Assembly: GCA_029931535.1 (NCBI GenBank)
Contig: JAQPZY010001048.1
Coordinates: 952,001 to 1,016,000, forward strand
Origin: Margaritifera margaritifera
Lineage: Eukaryota; Mollusca; Bivalvia; Unionida; Margaritiferidae
DNA: 64,000 nt
Direction of reading: 5' to 3'
The notes beneath the pieces are model-generated. The model made no database searches. It was not told the origin of the DNA and was given only the letters and a program-made list of their open reading frames with translations. Positions 33,789 to 45,860 of this stretch are shown here, one piece after another (within the stretch, counting starts at the first letter, position 1; every line of letters begins with the position of its first letter). The position numbers and the translations under genes are program-made.

Positions 33789-34279
33789 GGTTATATATGC
33801 TGTTAATAGACAACATCATGATTTTAAGTAATGTACTTGAAAAATGAACGAATACAGTAAGGAATGCAGGAGAAAGAACGAATGGGAGAAGGAGTGAAGG
33901 AACAAACCATTGAATTAAATAAGAAAAGTACGAATAATTGAACAAAAGGAAATAATGAATATCACAATGAAAGATAAAATGAACAAACGAATAATAGTGA
34001 GCGAATAAAACTCTCATCAGTGTCATAAAGGTATTAAACACTCAGAAACCTAGTAACAGTAGCATGTTGGGAAGTTGGGGTTGTAAAATTAACAGGCAGT
34101 ACATAAAAATCACAACACAACACATAAAACGTACTGTAATCAAGATAAAAACAATACAAGACGCACATTTAAGATACACACTTGATACATTATATAAAGA
34201 AAACTGCCAATAGCGGTATGGACGATTGCAATCCAAGAATACTGTAAACTGATTTGTATTCAGGGAGTACCAAGATCGG
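33789..34279. other. upstream of CTL1 exon 1; no gene seen
   Basis: A putative 5' UTR intron should lie here. The 5'-most exon and promoter were not identified. Confidence 0.4.
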
Positions 34280-35090
34280 TAAATGCAAGTGGTTCCTTCG
34301 AACCACGGATTGACACATCTAAATACCAACTTATGTGATTCAACCAGTAATAATGTCTGAGAAAATGGCCGAAATGTAAACCTTAACTAAAAGATACTGG
34401 ACTCAACGCAAAGGAAAGTGCAAATCACTGAACCACGAAACAAGTTTTCACCGATGGTTGCAGTCTCATCGTGAGACAATTGCATACCAATTTATGTGAC
34501 TCGATACGCAGTTGTGCACGAGTAAGTTACCTAAATGTAAATCTTAACCAAAATAACTGGAACTTGATATATACGTCACAGTGATCTAATTTTCACTGAA
34601 AGGTTCAATACTCCAAATGGCTCATTAAACACCAACGTATCGGGCTATGAGCAATAGTGTCTGAGCAAATTACGTAAATGCAAACCTTAACCTAGAGAAA
34701 ATGAGCTGAACACAAAAGGTAAGCAAAAGTCTTTTCACCATGAAATATAGGTTACAGTTACCTAGTTTTCACTGATGTTTGTAGTACTCGTGATGCAACT
34801 ACATATCAGTTATGTGATGACCTATGCAATAGTGCCTGACAAAATGCGCTAGCCGCAAAGGTTAACCAAAATCACCTGACCACGAAATATTCATCACAAT
34901 GACATACTCTTCACTGAAAGGTACAGCACTCCACGTGGCACATCTTAACACTAACTTGTTTGACTCTACGAGTAACAGAGTCTGAGAAAATGACCTACAT
35001 GTAAATCCTAACCAGAAAGTTGACTCCAGACGGACAGACTGATGGATGGACGGACAATTATACACATTATCAATCCATAAGCCGGAATCG
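34280..35090. repeat. diffuse ~145-175-bp array, TGACCTA-box family
   Basis: The landmark (t/g)gatctaattttcactgaaagg and relatives recur near 34442, 34588, 34762 and 34907. Units share cca.cttatgtga, gtctgagaaaat, taaaccttaacc and accacgaaatat. The array closes with gacggacagactgatgg. Same family and orientation as 17470-17720 and 58740-59380. Confidence 0.75.
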
Positions 35091-35204
35091 TTTGGAATCC
35101 AACTAAAAATACATTATACAGAAGTGCATTACACCTGTTAAACATGACATGCTGATTATACCTAGGATTTTCCATTGGATCCTAGCTGTGGTTCAAGTTT
35201 TTTT

Positions 35205-35222
35205 TTTCGTGGGGGGGGGGGG
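35205..35222. repeat. poly-G tract
   Basis: A run of G residues (about 35211-35222) after a T run. Confidence 0.9.
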
Positions 35223-35439
35223 GAGGTTTAAGAATAAAATAAAAGAAAAGCTGAAATGTAACACATATACCCCGCCATCCCTCTCTCGTACAAACTAACA
35301 AAAATGGAAAACTTAACCAGTCACTTAGGAGTGAATATGGATCACAGCAACCTAATTCTGGTACGGTACCGTTTTCTTGACCAAGGCGCATCCACACATA
35401 AAGTTGCATGCCTCTGAGACCAATCATTCCTAAAAATGG

Positions 35440-35853
35440 ACTTAATCGAAGTCAATGAAATGTAGATCACAGTGACCTACTTTTAGTAAGATATTGTTAC
35501 CAAGTTGCAAAACCCTGTGGCAAATAATTCCCGAGAAAATAATAAATGCAAATGTTAATTGAAGTCATTGAAGAGTGAAATGTAGGTCACAGTGGCCAGA
35601 TTTTGGTGGGATATTATCATACACACCAAGACGCATCTATATACCAAGCAGTAGAAATCCCAACCAAAGTTATTGGGGGGAATTTGGTAACAGTAGCTTG
35701 CTTTTGTTTATTCTGTATTATACTCACCAAAACACGTATACGTACAAAGTTACAATGCTCGGGGAGTTGCAGCAACTGATTTAAACGCAAAACTTAACCA
35801 AGGTGTGACGGACGGACGGACAAAGGTAAAACGGACGGACGGACAAAGGTAAA
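35440..35853. repeat. repeat units with receptor-element-like boxes and gacggacgg tail
   Basis: Units carry gtagatcacagtgacctac (35462-35480) and gtaggtcacagtggcc (35583-35598) with agatattgttaccaag-type flanks. They end in two copies of acggacggacggacaaaggt (about 35807-35853). Confidence 0.75.
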
Positions 35854-37205
35854 ACTATATGCCGCTTTCATAATGTTGGTTACAAATAAAAGCAAATTAA
35901 AAGAGCATATTGCAATGATAACACTTAAAACTTTACAAAACATACAAGCATGATACATGTACAATGGCGATCAAATGAAAAGCTCATAACAGGACACAAT
36001 TTTACTAGATGGAAACTATTAAAAAGTGGAAGATAATATGATGAAATGTGTTTCACAGAGTTCATAGGGTGTAAATAGGTATCACAAATTAATTTCATTT
36101 GTCGTTAAAATTCTTTTGCTAGTTGATTATTAATAGAAACAATAATAATAAATATAATGGAAAATATGATATAAATCACCACCTAGATTAAAAGAGATTT
36201 GTTACCCTAAGAACTGAGCGTATATGTATATACTATGCATAACAAATTTAGCAACACTGAGTGAATTATGAATCATTCTTTGATTTCATTGCGAGAACGG
36301 TTAAGAATTCATCGCTTTATGTGTATATTTATCTCTAGACATACGAAGAATAGTCAACTAATGGAGGATGTATGTTCATGTATGCTTCACTTACACATCG
36401 CAAAGCACAAGTAAAATGCATTATATATCATCAATCGAGTTAAAATAACGTAACAAAACATATATAGTGTAAATAAACAGGCAATAACGCTAAACTGTTT
36501 AAAGTCGGATAGTTTCCTCCTCGTTTGATCAATGTCACAGGCAATTGCAGGAACAAAAAGTTGAAAACAGTCTAAAGACGTTAACTGAAAACATTGTTAC
36601 GGTTTAAACTGATACAGCTTCAAATAAATATTTTGGGGAAAAAAGGACAAAATTAAACGTTTAAGAGGTTTTCACATAAGAAAAAATATTACCAAATAAA
36701 TACAATAAACAGGCAGTTTGAAAGAAATGACAGGCAGGTCTATTTCATGATTCGTATATAGAGACAGAGTGGGACGGTTTCACAATTAGAAAGTATAGGA
36801 GAGAAAGGGAGACATTGTTCAGCAAGAGAAATAACTGTCTAAACGGGACCTATTTTAACGATATCCTCATCAAAACAGGGGCTCAGCATATTTTACTTTT
36901 TTATAGGATAAACTAAAATAATTAGTTAAAAAGAAATGATATATTTCACAATTAGTACATACAGAGTTGATGGATCAATTGAACGATTAGCATATAGAGT
37001 ATAAGGAGATGGGAGATTGTTCTGTAAGAGAGAAAAAAATAACTGTCTAAGAGGGATATCTTTTGAGGATTTATACAGCAGAAACATGGATGGAGCTCTG
37101 TATTCTATACTCTCATATACTTAAAGAAACGGACAATTATTTTTGTTTTTTTTTATAAAAGGATAGCCTATTTCAAGATTAAATAAAAATTGGTTAGTAT
37201 ATAAG

Positions 37206-37206
<1 letters not shown>
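35854..37206. other. non-coding stretch with a diverged duplication
   Basis: Segments at about 36773-36850 and 36985-37065 share gagattgttc.g.aagaga and ataactgtctaa.aggga. No gene recognised. Confidence 0.5.

Positions 37207-37236
<30 letters not shown>
37207..37236. repeat. (GA)n microsatellite
   Basis: A perfect GA run. Further short GA/CT runs occur near 37681-37696 and 37921-37955. Confidence 0.95.
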
Positions 37237-37239
<3 letters not shown>

Positions 37240-37912
37240 GGGTTTGACTGTTTACGGATTTTGTCATTGACAAATATTAAATGCAAGATTAAACATACCT
37301 TCATTTTCTATTGGAATTTCCTTGTCAGCATCTAGTGATACCGTCTAGACATTCGTATCGCCTGTTTGTGACCTTCCAGTTATAAACTCATTAAAGTCTA
37401 TAGTTTTAAGTTCATAGGTAATGGTACTGATATCTTAAATGTGCCATAGTCCCTACCTAGATTCATTAGTATTGCCCATTATGTTAGTATGCTGCCCATG
37501 TAACCATTTTATGTAGCAGAAACAAGGTATTAAAAGTCTGAATACGGTCCAAATTTGGTGTCCAACATAAACTTTTTATACAAATTGTCCACTGCGAAAC
37601 ACGTTATACAACTTGTCTACTGCGAAACAGATCCTGTTATATATGTTTAATCTCCATCCATAGAGATTACGGTTTTTTTTTTCTCTCTCTCTCTCTGCTG
37701 ACATACTTGCACTATCTAATTCGGCTGTTTACGAAGGGAAATATGAACATTTAACTGCATGCAGTATACGCACTAATAGTGCATACTACGGGTGAATAAT
37801 TCGAGAAAATGCATCAGCACATGCAGAAATGTGAATTTGTCTGTGTTCATAATGTTTCATGTGTTATGTTATCCAGAGACGGGGAGGGGACGGGGAATTA
37901 AACGTTAGTCTC

Positions 37913-37944
<32 letters not shown>

Positions 37945-38687
37945 AGACAGAGAGAAACGCAGCTGTCATTATATTAGTTTATTCCATAATATTATGTAAT
38001 ATATAATAAAGGGAACAAACAATTTATCGATATTTATTAGAGGTTGCTTATATTGCCGTTTATTTTGTAAAATATTTGAGTATGATGAAAATTCTCTTTA
38101 AAATGCAATTTTCTGTACATTGCAGTTGATTCCGTAGAACATTTGAAAATCATTTTCCTATGAGATATAAGAGAGCGAGAGGATTTTAGTTATATTTCAT
38201 GGAATAAACTGGGTATCAGAGAGAGAGAGATAGTTTCATCATACAGCAGTTTATTCCGTAATATTAGCGTCAATATGACTTTGGTCAACCCTGGTGGAAA
38301 AAAAGGTAGGTGGGACGGCTTAGCGATATTGCCAATAACCAATTATGGAAGCAAAAATATCAAGTACTCACCATGTCAATAGTTCCTCTCTTTATATAAA
38401 ATGCAGACATTCCGTGCTTGAAGCCTTATATGAAAGTTCGGGAACAATGCTCATCTTTTTAGCATGTCATGCAGCATGCTTTTCAAGATTGTAACCTAAG
38501 GGTCGAAGGTTACGGCATAATTATTATATTGAAATCGGTCACGTTTGGGTGGATTAGCTAGGTGTAGATCGGTGGATTCCATTTTCACAGCAGACAATAA
38601 CTGATCTCTACTATATGACAACAATATAGACAACTGTAACAACGAAGACAAACATTATAAAATCTGCCACAATAATTACGACATGGC
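37237..38687. other. non-coding stretch
   Basis: Includes a 28-bp direct duplication near 37570-37625 (acaa.ttgtc.actgcgaaaca). No gene recognised. Confidence 0.5.
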
Positions 38688-38733
<46 letters not shown>

Positions 38734-38751
38734 GTAATAATAATAATAGTA
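38688..38751. repeat. (AAT)n microsatellite
   Basis: AAT run with two interruptions. A GAT/GATGAT-rich stretch follows at 38835-38890. Confidence 0.95.
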
Positions 38752-39064
38752 TTCATAAACCAGCGATTTAAGATCAGATAGTTACGGACAGACGTATTAT
38801 TGTAGAGTGTCACGATATACCCCGCCAAAGTGAGTGTGATGATAATGATGACGACGATGATGATAATGATGATGTTGAAGTTGATGATGAAATTAAAAAT
38901 AGTAATAGTAGGAATCATCATCACCACCCTCATCGTCTCTAAATTTAGTCGTCAAGCGATTAAATTTTGACACACTTATGCGAACAATGAACGCATGAGC
39001 CAATCATCGTGAAAATAATTCATCAAAGACAGGAAAGTCCATAGACTGGGAAATGTGGCTGCTG

Positions 39065-39439
39065 CTATTGAAACGAAGTATCTATCGTACATTTATGACA
39101 TAAATGTCTTATCATACAGATGTTAATAATTTCAATCCCACCACGATATACATTTTTCTGACGTAAGAAGGTAACTCTTCTGTTCTTCAAATTGATAGCC
39201 ATTTTAGACATTTTCGTAAATTTTATAGTTTGGAAAATACCGTTACCATTGGTTTCAAATGGCTCTGGAGAAAGCTTATCATCATGCCTGGTTTCAAACC
39301 ATGCAAATTGTCTTTCCTTAAAACATCCTATTAGTTCATGACATTTTGGGATATTTGTTTTAAAATTCTTTGCAAAACAAATTAACTCAGCTACATATGC
39401 GCGACATACCACACGTGGGAAAAATTCTGCGTCGTTCAA
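39065..39439 (-). CDS. unrecognised 124-codon ORF
   Basis: Minus-strand ORF with balanced composition and aromatic and charged residues (RHDDKLSPEPFETNGNGIF), unlike the surrounding AT-rich noise. I do not recognise it. It lies about 1 kb from the Polinton-type integrase relic, so it might be another piece of that element, but no family motif supports this. No splice or promoter context was seen. A chance ORF is possible. Confidence 0.2.
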   Translation of the reverse strand: MNDAEFFPRVVCRAYVAELICFAKNFKTNIPKCHELIGCFKERQFAWFETRHDDKLSPEPFETNGNGIFQTIKFTKMSKMAINLKNRRVTFLRQKNVYRGGIEIINICMIRHLCHKCTIDTSFQ

Positions 39440-39589
39440 TATTTACGATGTTTCGATTCTCAGACAAATAGAATTGTCTGATTGTCGTGAATTTCAATTA
39501 TGTCCAGACTACTAATCTTAAACAAAACATTTACACGATTATCGTGAGTTTAAATTTTCCTCATCTTTGACATGCGAAAATAAAACAAC

Positions 39590-39836
39590 GTGAAAATTTA
39601 TTTATGTTTTGTATATAACGAACACAAGTCCGAATACTTCTTAAATCTGGCTCAATTCTGTAGCTTACCACGGGATTGGCAACTTTGGCATAAATCTGAA
39701 ATCATTCAACAACATACTTTTGAAAAAAAAGTTCCTGTTGTAGATAGATATCCTTTTGGCTTATTAATATCACTTAAAGATAATTTATCAGGAATAGTAT
39801 ATTCTCTGGATGTTTTTATTCCGTTTTAAATTACCG
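39590..39836 (+). other. unrecognised plus-strand ORF
   Basis: Encodes 79 residues with ordinary composition (SLPRDWQLWHKSEIIQQHTF). The family is unknown and it is also close to the integrase relic. It may be a mobile-element fragment or chance. Confidence 0.2.
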
Positions 39837-39889
39837 ACAAAGAACCATGTTTAGAAAAGGTTAACTTCTATCTTGAAAGTCAAGTAGCT

Positions 39890-40305
39890 TATATTATTAT
39901 TAGTATTGTGCAGTACAGTTGATGTATATTAATAACATTATTGTGCAGTGCAGTTAACGTATTTTAATATCAGTATTGTGTAGTACAGTATTGTGCAGTA
40001 CAGTTAGCGTATATTAATAACATTATTGTGCACTACAGTTAGCGTATATTAATAACATTATTCTGCACTACAGTTAACGTATATTAATATCAGTATTGTG
40101 CAGTACAGTTAACGTATATTATTAACAGTATTGTGCAGTACAATTAACGTATATCAATATAAGTATTGTGTAGTACAGTATTGTGAAGTACAGTTAACGT
40201 ATATTATTAACAGTATTGTGCAGTACAATTAACGTATATTAATATCAGTATTGTGCAGTACAGTTAACGTATTTTAATATCAGTATTGGACAGTACAGTT
40301 AACGG
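39890..40305. repeat. ~35-38-bp minisatellite, about 11 copies
   Basis: Units of agtattgtgcagtacagttaacgtatatta-like sequence vary in length (about 35-38 bp) because of small indels and taat/tatt shifts. The array begins just upstream of the Polinton-type integrase relic. Confidence 0.9.
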
Positions 40306-40399
40306 GACAGAACGAAAATTAAATACGCTGAATTGAAAGAATGATTAACTGAACAATCTACTTACATTACTCAAGCAAGCACGATAATGATTCCTACAA

Positions 40400-41280
40400 A
40401 AGAGTTTATGTAAGCCACGTCGATGACCAGCGACTGGTAAATATTGTTGACATGCAAGAATATGAATAATACAACGATGGATACAAATATATTTTGACAA
40501 TGATATAAACTTATTCGACATGATTTTGGTCTGACAACAAATGGCAAAAATGGAGATGACATACATGAAGCTTCTGGCGAAATTTTCAAAGAGTAAAAAT
40601 CTGAAGAGATACAGTTTGATGAGGGGAAAATAGTTTTTTAACATTAAAATAAGGGATTGACTTAAAAAAGGAAAACATTAAATATTTTTCAACATACTCA
40701 GATAGAAAAGCATATTTAGTGGAAATGTTTAACACGACCTTACAGAAAAGAATGTGGAACTATTTCACTGAAAATGAAACCAAATATGGGTTGACATTTT
40801 ACCAGATGTCTGTGATGGATACAAAAACACTCATCACAGATTAAGAGTCATGCCCCCTCTAGAAGCGATCAAGAAAGAATACAAATCATGAGTACGGATC
40901 AGTCTATTCGGTTATTTAAAAACAGATACACTTGGAATGCCTAAATTCCAAATTACAGAAACGGTTACAATTTTGAAATACAAAACAATTTTTGAAAAGG
41001 CCTGATTTTTCGGAGAAAATATTTAAAATCAGCAAATAAATGTAGGCGATCTAATCGTTTACAAACTGTAAGACGTGAAGGGACATGATAGAGAGTGCAC
41101 GTCTAACAAGCAAGATGTATCTTTATACGACGAATAAGATGACATGTGAAAAGTTGAAATATCCTGAAGACCAAAATAATGAACGGTACAAGTATGTGAA
41201 ATGGAAAGGACACGATGAATAGTTCAACAGATGGGAACCAGCTGAAAATATTGCGCCATGAAATAATTTTTAAAATGTGA
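40400..41280 (+). pseudogene. Polinton/Maverick-type integrase relic with chromodomain
   Basis: Plus-strand remnant of a retroviral-type (DDE) integrase as carried by Polinton/Maverick DNA transposons, which integrate element DNA into chromosomes. Around 40400-40490 frames match the start of the catalytic core. At 40690-40850 the block containing the late catalytic region is recognisable (short signature KRMWNYFTE). At 41180-41260 a chromodomain-like piece is seen (KYVKWKGHDE, then NRWEPAENI after a stop). At least eight in-frame stops and several frameshifts show it is long dead. No protein-primed polymerase, capsid or packaging ATPase gene was recognised nearby. A Ty3-type integrase is an alternative, but the block order favours Polinton. 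Confidence 0.65.
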
Positions 41281-41698
41281 CAAAAGCACACGTATTCGTT
41301 GGCGACGACCGAGGAACAATACATAAAAGAAGTATTAAGAAGCATGAAAATTTTAAGTTTTTGAAAGATAACGAACTTTAAAAATATGAAAAATTGTGGT
41401 GGGGATGGGGTTGGGGTTGTGAGGAACGGTACAATAAAAAATGAAGAAATTAAAAAGCATGCGATTGTCCTTGTCCTGCGATTCAGTTTAATGCAACAAA
41501 CTGGTAAACTCACCTTCACCGTATTAACATAGCAAATGCATTTATTGAAAATAAAAGTTTACTATACTGAAATACAAATTTTCAGATACTAGCCATTAAT
41601 TTGTTTTTGGCGACTGCACTTATAATTTGGCCTAAATAACCAACTTAGCAGCCTGCAATTATACCATGTATTACTACCGCTACTGTTTTCTCTAACTC

Positions 41699-41700
<2 letters not shown>
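41281..41700. other. downstream of integrase relic; nothing recognised
   Basis: A minus-strand ORF (41103-41519) lies antisense to the relic and is treated as a shadow. Confidence 0.5.

Positions 41701-41784
<84 letters not shown>
41701..41784. repeat. composite (CA)n(TA)n microsatellite
   Basis: CA repeats to about 41740, then TA repeats to about 41784. Confidence 0.97.
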
Positions 41785-41786
<2 letters not shown>

Positions 41787-43457
41787 ATTCAGCTTCTATT
41801 TGAAATTGTGTGTCTGCATTGTCATCAAGGGTAGGGATCTTAAGGGATTTTAAAACGAATTATAAATGAAATTATCAGAACCACCCTGAACTATACCTGG
41901 TTATTAAAAAGAGGAGAAATGAACAAAGCACGAATGGAAAAGAAGTGAATTTATCGAGTACAGAAATAGCAATAATCCCAGGTATACAACGTTGAAAGAG
42001 GTCAAATCATACGGGAATCTAGCATAGCTATTGGAGATAAAAGTTACAAAGGGAGAGTGAGCAAATTTTTGACTTTAAAACAGTTTTAAAAATGAAGAAA
42101 AAGTAAAAAGGTCATAAAATCTTTTAAATGCTAAATCTTAAAAATCATTGTCATACGTTGTACTGGCATAGTAACAAACAACATCGCAGAAAAAGTGAAA
42201 AAAGTATTAAAAATATTAAGTATTGTTTTCAACTACATCTTTAAAAGCCTTAAAGAAAAAAAGAAAAATAATATCAACGACTAGTATACGAGATTTAGAA
42301 CAAGATAAATTGTTTAAACTTCTTTCAAATTTGCATTCAAAAAGGTATAGCAGTGATTCACGCAAATGACACTTTTTCAAGCACTTGCATTTCATAGGTA
42401 GGTATGCTTGGTATATTTTCTTTTCCTGTTCATTATTTTGTTTCTCTTTTCCGACGAATTGCGCACTTCTCAAAGGTTTTTACCATTAATGCGCGGTGAA
42501 ACTGTATATGGCATTTTATAAGTTCAAAATATACCTAACAGAGAAATAAATGCACAGTTACCTTCCTGTATCTTTAGCATTTCCCTGTTACGGCAGTTCA
42601 ACATATCTACAGCTAGACATCAGGGAATATCAGTCAGATGCAGAGCAGGTATCGGAAGGTTCATTTTTATGTCGTGAAAACTGAATGAAAATTGAAGGGC
42701 AGATACGTATATGTAATGTTTGTCACCCCTTCCGTCTAATCAAAGATTACGGTGTGCGTTTATTTTCCCTGACTCCACAAAATAGACACCCCCATCCTCC
42801 ACCCCAAAAGAAAAATAAAATCACGCTATCATTTCGTGGCCGAAATGTTAGAGTATTATAACTAAATGTTAAGATATTGTAATTTCGCCATGTACATTAT
42901 GACTCCTATACTATATTATAATTCTACGACTTGTTCATCTCTTTGTATTTAACTTCGTTTCGCAGACCCTTCCAATGGTATTTAGTTTTTTACCTTTGTG
43001 TAGTATACAATGTTATGAATACAAGAGCATTGCTTGAAGGAGATCACTCTGGACCTCATTTCTATTGTCATTGACCCTGGTAAAATTTGAGACTTTTGCG
43101 TTAATTTGTATACCTCGTTTATTGCTTTTGTAATAGTTTGAAAATATTGTGAGAAACAGGCTTACAAGTATTACTTCTTGTCACAGACAGTTGCATCAAT
43201 CTACACGGCTTCATTGGAGAAGTTTGTAACCTATGGACACAATGCATTTCTATCAGAATCATTCATTCCTTCAGAGTGGATTGTTATGACCTAAGTGTAG
43301 AATTTCTGCAATTTGGTTTACCACATGATTTCAACTATGTTCTTTGTGTTATTTAACGAGAGCGTAGGCTAAGAACAGTAGCTTAAGAGAAGAATCAACA
43401 TCACCGCTACACTGCTATCAATCTCTCACACAAAGAGCGATCTGAAGTTGATAGTAC
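41785..43457. other. non-coding stretch, possible Polinton debris
   Basis: Around 42000-42080 a broken plus-strand frame (IAIGDKSYKGRV) may belong to the same dead element, but this is weak. No other gene seen. Confidence 0.3.
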
Positions 43458-44205
43458 TGTTACGACTCTATGGTCTAAGAAAATGTAACAGAAAGAAAGT
43501 GAAACCAACAAATCAAGTAAAAATCAACAAGCAATTTATTACTAGATAATTAAAATGAAAAATCAAAAAGTCACTTACAGTAATGTGTTTTGAAATCCTA
43601 ATAATCCAATAAGAATGACTGTTCTAATCACAAGTCCTAAATATAGAATGTTCCGAATTCACGGCTGTGTCTTTGAATGTTAAGATGTGCCAATGGTCTC
43701 CAAAGTCCTGATGTACTAGAAATCTTGATGTGCTGAAGTCAAAATGAAGTATTCCAAAATCTCTGAATAAGTTCACATAAATTCCAAAATTGTCAATTAA
43801 AAATCCAAAATCCAAAAGTTTATGAGCACTGTTATAATCCAATGAATATTTAAAATAATTCCTCTCTTAGAATTTGGAATGAATTTTCACAACTGTAATA
43901 GCTCTTTACAAGACTGATGGTAATGTCGAACTGAATAAATGTCCACCAAACATGGTATATATAAAGATTGGTCACATGACATAATGTTCTAGAATGTGTG
44001 TCATCTTAATGGAATTTTACTTGTAAACAAAATCAACCTTGACCTTCAAATTGAGAAAACATATTGATCAAAACAACCTAATTCAAGGACACTAGTTAAA
44101 CATGTTTTTCATGATGAACATTAAGATTTAAGCAAATATTAAAGTGAAGAACCATTTATAATTTCCTAAAATATTTATAATATTATATAAACATCATACA
44201 TAACA
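43458..44205 (+). mobile_element. solo LTR, 748 bp, with 4-bp target duplication
   Basis: The segment begins TGTTACGACTC and ends ATACATAACA, giving 5-bp terminal inverted TGTTA/TAACA as in LTRs. It is flanked on both sides by GTAC (43454-43457 and 44206-44209), a target-site duplication. A TATA-like tatatataaag lies at 43956-43966 and AATAAA at 43934-43939. No primer-binding site, gag/pol or second LTR follows, so this is a solo LTR left by LTR-LTR recombination. The family is not determined and the orientation is tentative. Confidence 0.7.
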
Positions 44206-45299
44206 GTACGAGCTCAAGTCGATAGAACCGGACATTCGCATCACTTTGAGAGATCTACGCCGAGCTAGACCAGACATATTCGTCATAAATTTAACACTTC
44301 GAGTAATAAGTGCTACTCCAAACTTGGAAATGTTGCTCGAACTATGCTAATGCAGTCTTTTGATTGATCAGAATTTGTTCGCGTAAGATTTGGAGTCGAG
44401 TAAAGTTTCATGCCTCACGTACCTGGTAACGTTCGAAACGAGGTTTTAACCAAAACATTTATAAAGTTACTGACTGATTGAGAGACTCGATTTTTTCTAA
44501 TATTCGTCAAGACCTAGATCACTTTCGTAAAATGTTCACATCATTTCAACCAAGAAGATACGGGAAACAGCTTGAAATTTCGCAAAAATTGTTTTATAAA
44601 TCTGTGAAAGTAAATACAATATGCAAATATTGCAAGTCATTTGTTAAACGAATTATGTATAATAACATTATCTTACGTAACTCAAGTACTTGCAGAGAAA
44701 ATGGGCGTTTTATTAGAAATTGCTGTCCAATTTTCATTCCGTTACTTTATGATCAACATATTTCCAGTCTGCATGTAAGATGAACTAGACCTGTTGTGCT
44801 TATTGTTGCCGATTTATCGCCCGTGATCTATATCAACTTTCATGTCTAGTTTCGACTTGGTACAGAAAACCTCTACAGATAAAACACGACTCGATACAGA
44901 AAATCTGTACAGATAAAGCCGATTTGCAAGATAATCTTGCAAGTTGTCAAAATCTGATACAAATCAGTTGTACAGATATTTAGCAGACGCCCTCTCTCTC
45001 TTAGATAACTTGGAATCACGTGAGAAAGTCTTCTTCAACGAGACAATAAAAAGGACCTTTCAGGTTATGCCCGAGGAATCAAGGGTTGAGACGGTAGTGG
45101 GCTGTGAAATTAAAACCGACATTTTTATTTTTACGTATCCTGTTTGACAAATTTAAGAATGTGATTCAGACCAATTCGTCGCATCTGACCCCTCATATTC
45201 ATGACCTGAAAGGTCGCTCTCGCAGTTCTATCACACAGTAACGCATTATTTACGACAGAGATCGTTGGCCGTGGTAGTCTTCCTCAATTGTTCAAAATT
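44206..45299. other. non-coding stretch
   Basis: ORFs at 44478-44783 and 44944-45147 have no recognised motif or splice context. A short near-duplication (gatacagaaaa.ct.tacagataaa) occurs near 44858-44920. Confidence 0.4.
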
Positions 45300-45860
45300 A
45301 TTTATCTACCAAGAAATATGTTTCAAATTCCAAGGAGGCCAGGGCCTTCATGTGGAGCCCACAATTGAAGCATTGTTGTAGAACGTATGACCTTGACGTA
45401 AGGTCAAAAGTTTGAGCGAGTGTTACAGAAGGAATAGTCTTGCTTCATGATGATTCATGGCAAGTATGAACAGTGTCATTAAATCGGTTTACGAGACAAC
45501 AATTAAAAAAAAAAAAAAAAAAAAAACAAAAAACAAATGCAGCTGTACTAGGACTGTGACGTCGACCTCAACGTCAAAGATCATTCAAGCGAGTGATAAA
45601 GTTTTCTTTACAAACGTTTATCAAGGGGTTTAGGAAATATAAGTACGTAGAAAATAAAAATTAACCAAAATCTTCACGCAAAATTCTATGATTGTGACCT
45701 TGACCCCAATGTTATAATGGCAAGCGAACGTGTTAGAAAATGAATGGTCTTATTCATAAAGATTCAAGATAGGTCTAGATAACATGGAAATGGAAATCTT
45801 TACCTAAAACCTTAACTGTCGAAGCCGCCTCCGACGCTGATAATGTTACTGGTGTATCAT
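45300..45860. repeat. TGACCTTGA-box repeat family, copy at 45 kb
   Basis: Shares ggtcaaaagtttgagcgagtgt, catggcaag, aaattctatgattgtgacct and tgaccccaatgt-type boxes with 53030-53610 in the same orientation. Includes TGACCTTGA at 45388 and TGACCTTGACC at 45695, plus a poly-A run near 45508-45526. Confidence 0.7.

Noticed and set aside
41103..41519. 138-codon minus-strand ORF
   Set aside because: Antisense shadow of the chromodomain-like relic and its AT-rich flank.
43624..43842. 72-codon minus-strand ORF
   Set aside because: Lies inside the solo LTR and is built from ccaaaatcc-type repeats.
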